Assembly: GCA_027068085.1 (NCBI GenBank)
Contig: JAMOUQ010000045.1
Location: forward strand, 1-64,000
Length of the DNA: 64,000 nucleotides
Reading direction: 5' to 3'
Source: Desulfobacteraceae bacterium
GTDB taxonomy: Bacteria > Desulfobacterota > Desulfobacteria > Desulfobacterales > Desulfosarcinaceae
Position 1 is the first letter of the stretch. Each line of letters opens with the position of its first letter. Shown one piece after another: positions 35,827-44,550 of the stretch. The position numbers and the translations under genes were made by a program. The notes below the pieces were generated by a model. It was not told the origin of the DNA and did not search any database. It saw only the letters and a program-made list of their open reading frames with translations.

Positions 35827-37358
35827 ACCAGTTTGACACTCAAAATAAGCACGAGTTCCCGCGATTCGACCCGCTCATACTCGCGTTTGAAAAGATATCC
35901 CAAAACGGGAATGGCCGACAGAAAAGGCACTCCCCTGTCGTCCCTGATCTTGCGGCGGTCTATCAGACCTCCGAGGATGACCACATCCCCGTCCCGCAGG
36001 GCGATGGTGGAGCTTATCTCCTTGATGTCGACCTCGGGAAGCGAAATACTCATCCCTTCACTGATTTCGGTTTCTTCCAGGCTGTTGCGGTCGACATCAC
36101 TCTTGATGGGGTTTATGAGCAGGGTGATCCGGCCCCCGCTGTCGATAAACGGCACGACCCCGAGAATCAATCCGTCAAAAAGGGTCGATACTTCCACGTC
36201 GGTCGACACATCCTGCGTGCTGCCGGTGGTAGTGCGGGTAGTCTCGACGCTCTTTTTGTATGTTATGGAAGTGCCCACGCTGATCAGGGCCGGCTGACCG
36301 TGCTTGCAGCGGATGGTCGGGTTGGAAACGACCCTGGCATCACCGAATGTTCTCAAAGCGTCGATGGTGGCCGTCAGGGAAAATTCGCCCGAAGTACCGT
36401 TCAGGATCAGTCCGTTGCCGACCCCCCATGAGGCTCTGGTCAGCTCGGTGGCGGCATCGTCCAGGTTGCGCAGCAGTTCCCAGTCGATACCGTATTTATA
36501 CTTGTCCGAGAGCAGAACTTCGATTATGCGCGCCTCTATCAGTATCTGGCGGCCCATCATTTTCTTGAGGTGATTTACCATCCTTGCCACGGAACGGATC
36601 ACCCGCGGCCGGTCCTTGACGTACAGCGTACCTGAAATCTGGTTGATGGAGTATTTGCCCTGCTCGCTCAAAAGCGGCTTGATCATTGCCTCAAGGACCT
36701 TGTAGGGACTTTTCTGGGTCACACCTTCTCCCCGGATCTTGAAGCTTCCGGCCAGACCCTGCGAGATGGTCTCTTCACTTGCTCCGAGCACATCGCCGCC
36801 GACATCGAATTTCGATTCGAGCCGGGAGTCCATGAAGCCGAGTTTGAAGATTTTCTCCTTGTAGGGGCTGATGCGGATAATATCGCCCTGGACATTGTAG
36901 AAAAGATCATAAGCCGCCAAAATTTCTTTGAGCACCGTGGCAGCGGAGGTGTTTTCAAAATGGAGGGTCAGTGTGCGCTGTTCGTTTGAAATTTCAGGAT
37001 CGAGTATGAAACTGACACCCACGGCCTGAGACAGGGCATAAAGCACATTCTGCAAATTTTCATCCACCATGGAAAAGGATACCTTCTGATCCTGCAGCGG
37101 GTCGTATTGCGGCAGCACCGGTTCTATCTCGGCCATCTTCTCCTGCTTTTTCTCCAGATTCCGGTGATAAAACCGCTGAGTGTCGGCCACTTTCTCCGAC
37201 ATTTCAACAACCTCTTGAGGTATCTTCTCCGGATGGTGCTTGCGGGGATGCAGCATGGAAGAAGGACCCAGGCTGCAACCGGCGGTCATCAAAACCGCTG
37301 CGGCCGCAAGCAGCAAAGACTTCTTCCAGCCCGGCCCGCTCTTATTGTCAGCTGTCAT
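35823..37358 (-). CDS. mshL: secretin, MshL type
   Basis: A 511-residue outer-membrane secretin with a lipoprotein-like signal (LMTAGCSLGPSS, lipobox TAGC). Next come STN/N0-type and N1 domains (VSFSMVDENLQNVLYALSQ) and a C-terminal secretin domain with IEARIIEVLLSDKYKYGIDW and DGDVVILGGLIDRR. It forms the gated pore for the pilus. Length and layout fit MshL rather than GspD, which has more N-domains. It overlaps the preceding gene by 11 bases. Confidence 0.9.
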   Translation of the reverse strand: MTADNKSGPGWKKSLLLAAAAVLMTAGCSLGPSSMLHPRKHHPEKIPQEVVEMSEKVADTQRFYHRNLEKKQEKMAEIEPVLPQYDPLQDQKVSFSMVDENLQNVLYALSQAVGVSFILDPEISNEQRTLTLHFENTSAATVLKEILAAYDLFYNVQGDIIRISPYKEKIFKLGFMDSRLESKFDVGGDVLGASEETISQGLAGSFKIRGEGVTQKSPYKVLEAMIKPLLSEQGKYSINQISGTLYVKDRPRVIRSVARMVNHLKKMMGRQILIEARIIEVLLSDKYKYGIDWELLRNLDDAATELTRASWGVGNGLILNGTSGEFSLTATIDALRTFGDARVVSNPTIRCKHGQPALISVGTSITYKKSVETTRTTTGSTQDVSTDVEVSTLFDGLILGVVPFIDSGGRITLLINPIKSDVDRNSLEETEISEGMSISLPEVDIKEISSTIALRDGDVVILGGLIDRRKIRDDRGVPFLSAIPVLGYLFKREYERVESRELVLILSVKLV

Positions 37359-37869
37359 TTTTCACAACCTCCCCCATGGGTGAGACCACATCTATCCACT
37401 GCCGGTACTTGCCCCGAACGAGCAGTACCCGTTTCGATTCGATCCTGGTTATCCGGCCGCCTTCCGGAAGACTGGCGCCTTCCGGATACAGCTGCCCGTC
37501 GATCACACAAAAACGCCTGGTCGGTGAATAAAAGGCCATGGTAACCTTGTGTTTGACCTGAACCGGCTCATTTGCCTGCCCCGCGGCATGGCTGCCGGCC
37601 GTCATGGGCCTATAGCCCAGCATGGACAAGTCAACCGCGTCGGAACGCCTGCGCGGGCCGCTGACAAGTACCGGCAGCTCCCGGTCCAGGGAATCTATCC
37701 GTGCCAGGACATCCGGGGCCGGCACCCGGATGTCGCCAACGGGTCTTATCAAAGGCAGTTCGTGCCTGATCACAACTTTCCTGGAAGACAAAGCAGGATA
37801 CAATATGGCGCCGATTGCCGCCGCAACCAGCCAGAACAATCCGATGGCGCTGTGATATTTTCTTTTCAT
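37348..37869 (-). CDS. MshK/GspB-like periplasmic assembly protein
   Basis: A 173-residue protein with one N-terminal membrane helix and a C-terminal motif FCVIDGQLYPEGASLPEGG followed by ITRIESKRVLL. This pattern recurs in MshK and the GspB/PilP-type proteins that contact the secretin. Overlaps with both neighbours (11 and 4 bases) place it firmly in the operon. Confidence 0.65.
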   Translation of the reverse strand: MKRKYHSAIGLFWLVAAAIGAILYPALSSRKVVIRHELPLIRPVGDIRVPAPDVLARIDSLDRELPVLVSGPRRRSDAVDLSMLGYRPMTAGSHAAGQANEPVQVKHKVTMAFYSPTRRFCVIDGQLYPEGASLPEGGRITRIESKRVLLVRGKYRQWIDVVSPMGEVVKNDS

Positions 37870-39161
37870 GCGATCTTCCTGCGGAAACGGATCATGAATT
37901 CGGACCTGCGGACCAGGGTGTCGAAGCGGCGCTCCGTTATCCGGTAGCCGACCTTTTCCAATGTCTCCAGAATCTGCTGATAATCTCTGAAGGCCGTCTC
38001 GAAAGAGTTATCGATACGGCCAAAAATCTCGACATCGACCGCGTCCGCCTTGTAGTCCGCCTTGAGTGACAACAGACGGCAGTCGGCCGGCAGGGCCCTT
38101 GACAAATCGTTGACCAGACGTTTTACCGACGGAAGTTCCCTGCTGGCTCTCACCTGCTCCAGGAAAGCCACCGTCGCCATGTAGTCTCCGGCCGAAACTG
38201 CCGTCGGCAGAGCTTTCGACCGGCTGTGCGCCTCCCGGATCAGAGAATCCAGACGGCGGTGAATGCCGTCGGCCTGGATATCAAAAAACAATCCGGCGGC
38301 GGCCAGCAGCAGGGTCAATGCGCAGGTTGCAATCGCCGCTTTGGGCAGCATCAGCCTGGCGGCATACAGCAGCCTGGTACCAAGCGGCATGGCATTCAGG
38401 CCCAGGGCGTAACGGGGAACGGCTCCCATCAGGGAAACCCGGTGGGTCCCGTCGTCTGTAACCAGAGTCGCGGATCTCATGGACTGCCACTTGAGAGAGC
38501 TGCCATCGGCCAATTCCGGAGGCGGAACATGGCTGTCTATCCAGGTTATCAGCCTGGCGGTTTCCAGGTGTATCTGGCGGTTCTTTTCCAAGGCCCTGAC
38601 TTCACCCAGGACACTTTCCCACAATGAGCTGATCTGCTCGGGGCTGGTGTCGTAGGCAACTATCCTGCGGGCATAGTATACCTGGTTCCGTCTGCCCACC
38701 AGCAGGTCGGCAAAACGGCCGTGGGCGAAAACGACAGCCGCCGGCCCGTGACGGCTTGCGGACTTGAGCGCATTGAACAGAATCTCGTACAGGGGCACCA
38801 GAATAAGCAGATCCCGGTCCGACCGGACAAGTTCCAGGTACTGGCTGTATATCCGGGCCGGTACGGCAGTAAAAAATATGTCGACACTGTTTTTAGTGCT
38901 TTTCTTCTTCCAGTGGGTGATCACCGTCACCGGCTCGTCGAATTCCCCGGTTTCCTGCAGTTTGCGGCTGACCATCAGCTCCACGTACCGGATGTCGGCC
39001 TCGATGGTCATGGTGCGTGAAATCGATGACTGAAAATCGGTAATCCACCAGCGGGAACCGGAAACCTGCTCCGCCCCGGACAGCACGCGGGCCCGATCAC
39101 CGGAACATATCCAGCTTTGCCCGTCCAGTTCTATCTGATACTGCTTTGGATGACCGATCAT
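37866..39161 (-). CDS. PilM/PilN (GspL-like) inner-membrane assembly protein
   Basis: A 431-residue protein. The N-terminal 270 residues look cytoplasmic and actin-like/GspL-like (VPLYEILFNALKSA, AAVVFAHGRFADLLV). A membrane helix lies at about 285-305. The periplasmic tail has a coiled coil and a PilN-like ferredoxin fold (DAVDVEIFGRID). It could couple the cytoplasmic ATPase to the periplasmic ring. The call is from topology and operon context, since identity to known families looks low. Confidence 0.6.
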   Translation of the reverse strand: MIGHPKQYQIELDGQSWICSGDRARVLSGAEQVSGSRWWITDFQSSISRTMTIEADIRYVELMVSRKLQETGEFDEPVTVITHWKKKSTKNSVDIFFTAVPARIYSQYLELVRSDRDLLILVPLYEILFNALKSASRHGPAAVVFAHGRFADLLVGRRNQVYYARRIVAYDTSPEQISSLWESVLGEVRALEKNRQIHLETARLITWIDSHVPPPELADGSSLKWQSMRSATLVTDDGTHRVSLMGAVPRYALGLNAMPLGTRLLYAARLMLPKAAIATCALTLLLAAAGLFFDIQADGIHRRLDSLIREAHSRSKALPTAVSAGDYMATVAFLEQVRASRELPSVKRLVNDLSRALPADCRLLSLKADYKADAVDVEIFGRIDNSFETAFRDYQQILETLEKVGYRITERRFDTLVRRSEFMIRFRRKIA

Positions 39162-39168
39162 ACCGTAC

Positions 39169-39705
39169 CTACCGTCTGATCCTGAAAGCGCCGCTTAGCA
39201 CCAACCGCACATCGCCGCTGCTTTCCATTGAAGAAGCGTCCTTTACGGCCGTTTTCCCGGCCCCGGGCTGAACCTGCTCGTGAACCTGCTCGTCATTATC
39301 GCCGGCTGCGGCCTCGGGGGACTGAACCACAAAAGCAATCGGGGTGAAATAGACATCATTGGATGGGGCGCACTGCTCGATCAGCTTCTCAAGCTCGGGA
39401 AAAGAAACCCAGCCCTGGATATTAACATCGAAGGCAGCCCATTTTTCGGGCCGCATTCCCATGGCAGAAGCCCGCTTCATAAAACGCTGCACGCGCCGGA
39501 TGGTTTTCAGTTTTTGATTAAGCTCGGCGGCCTGCTGCTTCATCACCTTCTGCCTGATCCGCATAAGTTCCAAATCGGCGCGCAAGCCACTGAATCGCCC
39601 ATAGGTGTCGTAGGCATAGAGGGAGGCTCCCACCAGAGCGACAGCCAGTATCAGACAGACTGTGTGGAGCAACAACGGACCTAGTTTATGAAACGCTTCG
39701 GCCAT
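39169..39705 (-). CDS. PilO/GspM-like inner-membrane protein
   Basis: A 178-residue protein from ATG 39705, with GGAG ten bases upstream. It has one membrane helix (about 9-30), a coiled coil (LELMRIRQKVMKQQAAELNQ) and a periplasmic tail. It is placed 7 bases before the PilM/N-like gene. The topology matches PilO/MshJ, the usual partner of that protein. Sequence match is not strong. Confidence 0.55.
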   Translation of the reverse strand: MAEAFHKLGPLLLHTVCLILAVALVGASLYAYDTYGRFSGLRADLELMRIRQKVMKQQAAELNQKLKTIRRVQRFMKRASAMGMRPEKWAAFDVNIQGWVSFPELEKLIEQCAPSNDVYFTPIAFVVQSPEAAAGDNDEQVHEQVQPGAGKTAVKDASSMESSGDVRLVLSGAFRIRR

Positions 39706-39719
39706 GGGATCGGATCTCC

Positions 39720-39744
39720 AAAACCGGCAGGCCGCGCCTGCCGG
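39720..39744 (-). terminator. attenuator-type hairpin directly after the pilin gene
   Basis: CCGGCAGG and CCTGCCGG (39724-39731, 39737-39744) are followed on the minus strand by four T residues. It sits in the 55-base gap between the pilin and the next gene, consistent with high pilin and lower downstream expression. Confidence 0.6.
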
Positions 39745-39760
39745 CGGCAAACTTCGGGAC

Positions 39761-40405
39761 TTAGAATTCCAGCCGCAGGAGTGCCGAGTGATTCCCGCCC
39801 TGATTGGTCGCGTCGTCGGCCGCCGGCCAGTCGGACAGCACGACGGGATTCGGACTGTGATTGGCCGTATGGAGAAGGTCTCCGGAAGTACCGTCTCTTT
39901 CACCATCGACCAGCCGGTCCCAGGCCATTCCCAGATCGGACGAAATGCCGGATATGCGGATGATATTGCCTACATTGTTTTTGTAATCGAAAGCCAGGAC
40001 CAGGGTCCGGGTCACTCCCAGGGAATCCGTGTAGGTCCGGCGCAGGCCATCTGCCAGTTGGCCCGGCGGAGGCGCTTCCAGCCCGACGTTGGCCAGCTGT
40101 GCGGACAGGGTCGTATAATTGACGCTGTCGCTGCAGTGACCGTTGCGGGTTCCGGAATTGGTGGGGCTGTTGGTATCGCCGAGGATCCAGCCCGTGCGGT
40201 CGTAATAGTTGTTGAAGGCCACCTGCCAGGCCCTCACGTAAGTAGTGTACAGACGCTTTTGCTCGGCACTTTTGACAACGTCCTTGCCCTTTACCACCGC
40301 GCCGATGATAATACCGATGATTATCAGCACGATCGCCATTTCAATAAGCGTAAAACCTTGTTGTTCCCTGATCTTACCGTAAATGGTTTTTCTCATTCCG
40401 TTCAT
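39761..40405 (-). CDS. type IV prepilin (MSHA/T2S-like major pilin)
   Basis: A 214-residue prepilin. The leader ends G17, followed by FTLIEMAIVLIII with Glu at mature position 5, the processing and methylation signature. The mature body is about 197 residues with one visible cysteine (GHCSD), so no usual disulfide loop. ATG 40405 has AGAGG eight bases upstream; ATG 40396 is an alternative. It is the only pilin in the cluster and the first gene transcribed. No prepilin peptidase gene is in the window. Confidence 0.9.
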   Translation of the reverse strand: MNGMRKTIYGKIREQQGFTLIEMAIVLIIIGIIIGAVVKGKDVVKSAEQKRLYTTYVRAWQVAFNNYYDRTGWILGDTNSPTNSGTRNGHCSDSVNYTTLSAQLANVGLEAPPPGQLADGLRRTYTDSLGVTRTLVLAFDYKNNVGNIIRISGISSDLGMAWDRLVDGERDGTSGDLLHTANHSPNPVVLSDWPAADDATNQGGNHSALLRLEF

Positions 40406-40638
40406 TCTTGCACCTCTTGGTTTACTGTTTGCTGAAACAAATATGTTACTGCCTTACAGCAGTTATCGGACAGCGTAATCGAAACCTTGAGCAAACTGCC
40501 ACCGGCGGTTTGATTGTTTTCCGGCAGGCGCATGCCCGGCCGTGCGCTGAAAACCTGAACTATCGGATCTCGGCCGGACTCCTGCTTGGGCTGCAGGTGA
40601 TCCGGGCCGTCTCCGGGACAATCCTGCAGGCTTGAACG

Positions 40639-40655
40639 AGCAGGATTCATACCAG
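40639..40655 (-). promoter_or_regulatory. candidate sigma-54 promoter for the pilus operon
   Basis: On the minus strand CTGGTATGAATCCTGCT has GG and GC elements with the required 10-base spacing and matches TGGYRY at -24. It implies a leader of about 220 bases before the pilin. The neighbouring gene encodes a sigma-54 activator. GC-rich DNA gives other GG-N10-GC matches nearby, so certainty is modest. The rest of 40406-40787 holds no convincing gene. Confidence 0.45.
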
Positions 40656-40787
40656 GATGGCGTACAGACGTAACTATTTGTTTTATATGATATTTTTACC
40701 TGACAGACACAGGATGGAACCGTCAATTATCTGACGGCCGGACGGGGAAATCCGGTACGGCGGCGTATCGGGCTGTTTGTGATACCG

Positions 40788-42185
40788 TCAGGGCTGGCGC
40801 CGATATTCATCGGCTTTTATGCCGTAACGGCGCATTACCTGCTGCAGGGCTTGGCGTTCCAGGCCGCACTGGCGGGCGGCCGCGGAAACATTTCCCCCCG
40901 TTGCGCTAAGAAGGCTGCCTATGTAAGCCCTGTTGAAGCGGTTCAAGATCTGCTCCTTTGCCTGTTTGTAAGGCAGCCGGGAAATCTCCGGATCGGGTTC
41001 GGCGCAGGGGCCTTCAGAGGCCGGCAGGCCCACGTCCTGGGGCCTGATCACCTCACCGCTGGAAAACAAAATGCCGCGCAGGATCATGTTTTCCATTTCC
41101 CGCACATTGCCCTCCCAGTGGCGGCGCATGAAGATTTCCAGCAGTTCGGGTGCCAGCATTTTCTTGGGCCTGTCCAGCTTGAGGCAGTGTTTCGCCAGCA
41201 GATGGGCGGCCAGCAGGGGAATGTCTTCAACCCTTTCCCGCAGGGCGGGCATGTGGATCGGAAGCACGTTCAGGCGGTAGAAAAAATCCTCCCTGAATTC
41301 CTGGCGCTTGATTTTGGCCTTAAGGTCCTGATTTGTTGAAGCTATTATCCTAACATCCACATGGATCGACCTGGTATCACCCAGGGGCTTGATCTCTTTT
41401 TCCTGGAGGACCCGCAGCAGTTTGGTCTGGATGGTGGGACTGATATCGCCTATTTCGTCCAGAAAGATGGTGCCGGTATGAGCTTCCTGGAAAAGGCCCA
41501 CCTTGTCACGGGTGGCATGGGTAAAGGCTCCCTTGCGATAGCCGAACAGTTCGCTCTCCAGGATGTTTTCAGGCACCGACGGGCAGTTGACCGCCACAAA
41601 GGGACCCTGGCTGCGGTGACTCAGGGCGTGAATCGCCCTTGCCGTCAGATCCTTGCCGGTGCCGGACTCCCCGGTTATCAATACCGTGAGATCGGTTTTG
41701 GCCACCATGTCGACGGCCTGAAAAACCTTCTGCATGGCCGGGCTCTTGCCCACCAGGTTCTGAAACTTGTCGTGCTCGCGGCAGCGGTCCTGAAGGCGGG
41801 TATTTTCCCTGATCAAACGGCTCCGTTCCAGAGCCTTTTCCAGACGCACGATGAGCGCGTCGTGATCGAAAGGCTTGGTGACGAAATCATAGGCCCCCCG
41901 TTTCATGGCTTCGACCGCCATGTCGATGTGCCCATAGGCGGTCATCATCACCACGGTCAGCCGCGGATACTGCTCGCCAACAATTTCAAGCAGCTCCATC
42001 CCGCTCATACCCGGCATCTTTATGTCGGCCAGCACCAGGTCGACAGGACGGGATGCCAGAACCTGCAGGGCGTCTTCGCCGGAGGACGCCAGATGGATCT
42101 CACACTGCAAGTCGGGCTCGAGGCTCCGCTTCAGCAATTGCAGCATGTCGGGTTCGTCGTCTACTATCAGCAAGGTGGTCTTCAT
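40788..42185 (-). CDS. NtrC-type sigma-54-dependent response regulator with GAFTHA variant
   Basis: A 465-residue regulator: receiver domain (LIVDDEPDM, phospho-acceptor Asp in DLVLADIKMPGMSG), AAA+ domain with P-loop ITGESGTGKDL and Walker B TIFLDEIGDI, and a Fis-type helix-turn-helix (NVSAAARQCGLERQALQQVM). The sigma-54 contact loop reads KGAFTHATRDK, where GAFTGA is standard. ATG 42185 is taken because the receiver begins there. It follows the kinase gene by 16 bases. A likely target is the pilus promoter next to it. Confidence 0.92.
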   Translation of the reverse strand: MKTTLLIVDDEPDMLQLLKRSLEPDLQCEIHLASSGEDALQVLASRPVDLVLADIKMPGMSGMELLEIVGEQYPRLTVVMMTAYGHIDMAVEAMKRGAYDFVTKPFDHDALIVRLEKALERSRLIRENTRLQDRCREHDKFQNLVGKSPAMQKVFQAVDMVAKTDLTVLITGESGTGKDLTARAIHALSHRSQGPFVAVNCPSVPENILESELFGYRKGAFTHATRDKVGLFQEAHTGTIFLDEIGDISPTIQTKLLRVLQEKEIKPLGDTRSIHVDVRIIASTNQDLKAKIKRQEFREDFFYRLNVLPIHMPALRERVEDIPLLAAHLLAKHCLKLDRPKKMLAPELLEIFMRRHWEGNVREMENMILRGILFSSGEVIRPQDVGLPASEGPCAEPDPEISRLPYKQAKEQILNRFNRAYIGSLLSATGGNVSAAARQCGLERQALQQVMRRYGIKADEYRRQP

Positions 42186-42201
42186 GAAACTGGTCGTTCC
42201 T

Positions 42202-43701
42202 TTACCCTTTGGCCAGAGGCAGCACAATGGTGAAGGTGGAACCTTTTCCCGGCTGACTGCGCACGTAAATGCTGCCTCCATGGTTTTTTATGATTCCATA
42301 GCTTACCGACAGGCCCAGACCGGTTCCCTGGCCGGTGGGCTTGGTGGTGAAGAAGGGATCGAAAATACGGGTGAGATTTTTCTTCTCGATACCATATCCG
42401 TCGTCGATCACTTTTATCACGGCCTTTGTCTGGGATTCGTTCAGAGCCGTGGTCACCTCTATGGTGCCGTCGCCCTCCACCGCGTGCCTGGCATTCATGA
42501 TCAGGTTTATCAGTACCTGCTTTATCTTTTTCTCGTCGAGCAGCAAGGGGCCTATCCGCCGGTCGTATTCGGTCTCCAGGCGGACTCCCTCCAGGTCGGC
42601 ATGGTGACGGACGAAAGAAATCACCTCTTCGATAACCTTGTGAATGTCGACCATCTCCTTCTTGGGCGGAGAGGTGCGGGCAAAATTTAGCAGGTCTTCC
42701 ACTATGGACTTGCAATTGCGGACATGCTTTTCAATCGTCTTGAGGTCTGCGTAACGGCCCGAGTCTTCATCTTCAGAACGCAGCAGCAGCTGGGTGTAGC
42801 CGAGAATGATTCCCAGCGGATTGTTTATTTCATGGGCGATGCCGGCCGACAGCTCCCCGATGGAAGCCAGCTTGTCGGCCTGGGCCATCTGTTCGCGCAT
42901 CATCCGGCGCTGTTCTATATCCTTTATCAGGAAATGGATCTGATCTTCCTCCTCCGGGCCTTCCCGCGCCAGGCTACCGGAAAAAAGGGCCGCCTTGCGG
43001 CTGCCGTCGCCGGTTTTCAGGTCAAACTCGACACTGGCCAGAAATCCTTTGCGTTCGATATTGTCCGCGATCTTTCCCCAGTCGTTTTTATCCCACAGGT
43101 ACTGCCGGAAACTCTTGCCGCGGATAAAGTCCTGCCCCGGAGACAGGCCCAGCATGCGGTAGCCGGCGGGGTTCATGTTGAGGATCAGTCCGTCTTTGCG
43201 GGTAACCAGAATCATATCCTTGGAAACTTCGAAAATGCGGCGATACTTCTGTTCCGAGATCGCCAGGGCCTCTGTCCGCTGCTCCACCAGCCGCTCGAGG
43301 TTCTGGTTGAAAAAAAGCAGCTCCTCGTGAGCCGCCTGCAGGGCCTGCTTGTCACGACTGACGGCCTGGTAAACCGCCCATGTCCGTCCGAAAAAAAGGG
43401 TTACCGCTCCCACCACCACGAAGGTTATGGTGTTTACCGCCCCGCTGTATGGCCTGATTATCGACCAGACCTCTCCTTTGCCGCTCATGACGAGCAACTG
43501 GCGGACTATATGCCCTGCCGAGCGGGACACGGAAAACACGGTCAGGGCCACACACACCCAGAAAAGGTAGGTCCAGAGAACATTCTGGGGATCGTTGCGC
43601 TTGAGCCTGGCCGCCAGGTTCAGGCAGGCGAAGGCCAGCACGATCATCAGCATGGCGCCGCCCACGTCCACCAGCCAAAGCGGAAAGATGTTGAACATCA
43701 T
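42202..43701 (-). CDS. membrane PAS-domain sensor histidine kinase
   Basis: A 499-residue kinase. There are three N-terminal hydrophobic segments (about 9-115, including SRSAGHIVRQ), a coiled coil, a PAS domain (about 150-270), a HisKA box with the phospho-accepting His in SAGIAHEINNPLG, and an HATPase with NLIMNARHAVEG and GTGLGLSVSYGI. It is the obvious partner of the adjacent response regulator. The signal is unknown. It overlaps the upstream membrane-protein gene by 4 bases. Confidence 0.92.
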   Translation of the reverse strand: MMFNIFPLWLVDVGGAMLMIVLAFACLNLAARLKRNDPQNVLWTYLFWVCVALTVFSVSRSAGHIVRQLLVMSGKGEVWSIIRPYSGAVNTITFVVVGAVTLFFGRTWAVYQAVSRDKQALQAAHEELLFFNQNLERLVEQRTEALAISEQKYRRIFEVSKDMILVTRKDGLILNMNPAGYRMLGLSPGQDFIRGKSFRQYLWDKNDWGKIADNIERKGFLASVEFDLKTGDGSRKAALFSGSLAREGPEEEDQIHFLIKDIEQRRMMREQMAQADKLASIGELSAGIAHEINNPLGIILGYTQLLLRSEDEDSGRYADLKTIEKHVRNCKSIVEDLLNFARTSPPKKEMVDIHKVIEEVISFVRHHADLEGVRLETEYDRRIGPLLLDEKKIKQVLINLIMNARHAVEGDGTIEVTTALNESQTKAVIKVIDDGYGIEKKNLTRIFDPFFTTKPTGQGTGLGLSVSYGIIKNHGGSIYVRSQPGKGSTFTIVLPLAKG

Positions 43702-44234
43702 GGGGCACCTCCGCTTTTACCGGCGGACGCGGAGCCCCGGGCCAGCAGGTGCAGCCCCCTGAACAGATAGATCATGGCCGGAACACAAAGCAGGTGGTCA
43801 AACTTGATTACATAATAAGTCCATGCCAGCAGAGCACTGGGAGGGTCCGTGACTATCCTTACCCGCCAGGTGCCTTCCCTGATCACGTCAACCGCCTTTA
43901 TCTGCTCCACCATCATGTGGGCGGCGAAGGCATCCAGATTCCAGAGGATGAAAAAAAGAGCCGCATTCTGGATGTGACTCCAACCGGTCTGGCGCACAAG
44001 TTCCCATTTGCGCAGCCAATATATCAGCAGCCCCATCGATATGACGAAAAATATATGGGCAAGCTGGTGGCCGTAGAGCCCTTCCGGACCGCCATGGCCC
44101 TGGATGGCACCGGCCGGCCCTGGCCAGAAGACAACCGCCGCCAGGACAACGGCGGTGATCCCGGCCTGCTGCAATCGCCGCCCCGGGGGCGGCAACTTCA
44201 ATATCCGGTGGGATTGTTGCCCGTTTATCATCAA
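43698..44234 (-). CDS. polytopic membrane protein linked to the kinase, family not recognised
   Basis: A 178-residue protein with a signal-like first helix and about three more membrane segments. Histidines lie in or near them (GLYGHQLAHIFF, AFAAHMMVEQI, KFDHLLC). Its architecture resembles the kinase's own membrane region. Translational overlap with the kinase suggests an accessory sensor. Haem or metal binding is possible from the histidine placement but unproved. Confidence 0.6.
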   Translation of the reverse strand: MMINGQQSHRILKLPPPGRRLQQAGITAVVLAAVVFWPGPAGAIQGHGGPEGLYGHQLAHIFFVISMGLLIYWLRKWELVRQTGWSHIQNAALFFILWNLDAFAAHMMVEQIKAVDVIREGTWRVRIVTDPPSALLAWTYYVIKFDHLLCVPAMIYLFRGLHLLARGSASAGKSGGAP

Positions 44235-44550
44235 ATAGCCCTGTTCAACAATTCTTCACGGCCGTCTTGAAAGTGGCTCCCGGAAAACGGAATTGTCCTT
44301 ACCATCTGAAATCGTACTTCGAAATGATATACTACAGGAAGAATGCGTTAAAAGTCACCAACAAAAGGATTCCGGCAAATATCGGCCCTTGGCTTCAACT
44401 CCGGCACCGGGGGCAACGACGGCAACTGCTTCGCAACCCGGAGCCGCGCCAGATAACTGCGGATGAATTGCCCGTGAGATCTCGACATTTCCGGATGCTG
44501 CGATCCGGAGGAGCCTTTGCAGCGGTTTGCGGGAAACCCGGCGGCTCTTC
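44235..44550. other. intergenic stretch without recognised features
   Basis: About 316 bases between two leftward genes. It must contain the promoter of the membrane protein-kinase-regulator unit. I find no convincing gene, RNA or strong repeat; short open frames here have biased, arginine-rich translations typical of chance. Confidence 0.5.

Noticed and set aside
40402-40650. An 82-codon open frame upstream of the pilin, its stop overlapping the pilin start
   Set aside because: No recognisable protein features, and its start codon lies inside the candidate sigma-54 promoter; probably chance in GC-rich leader sequence.
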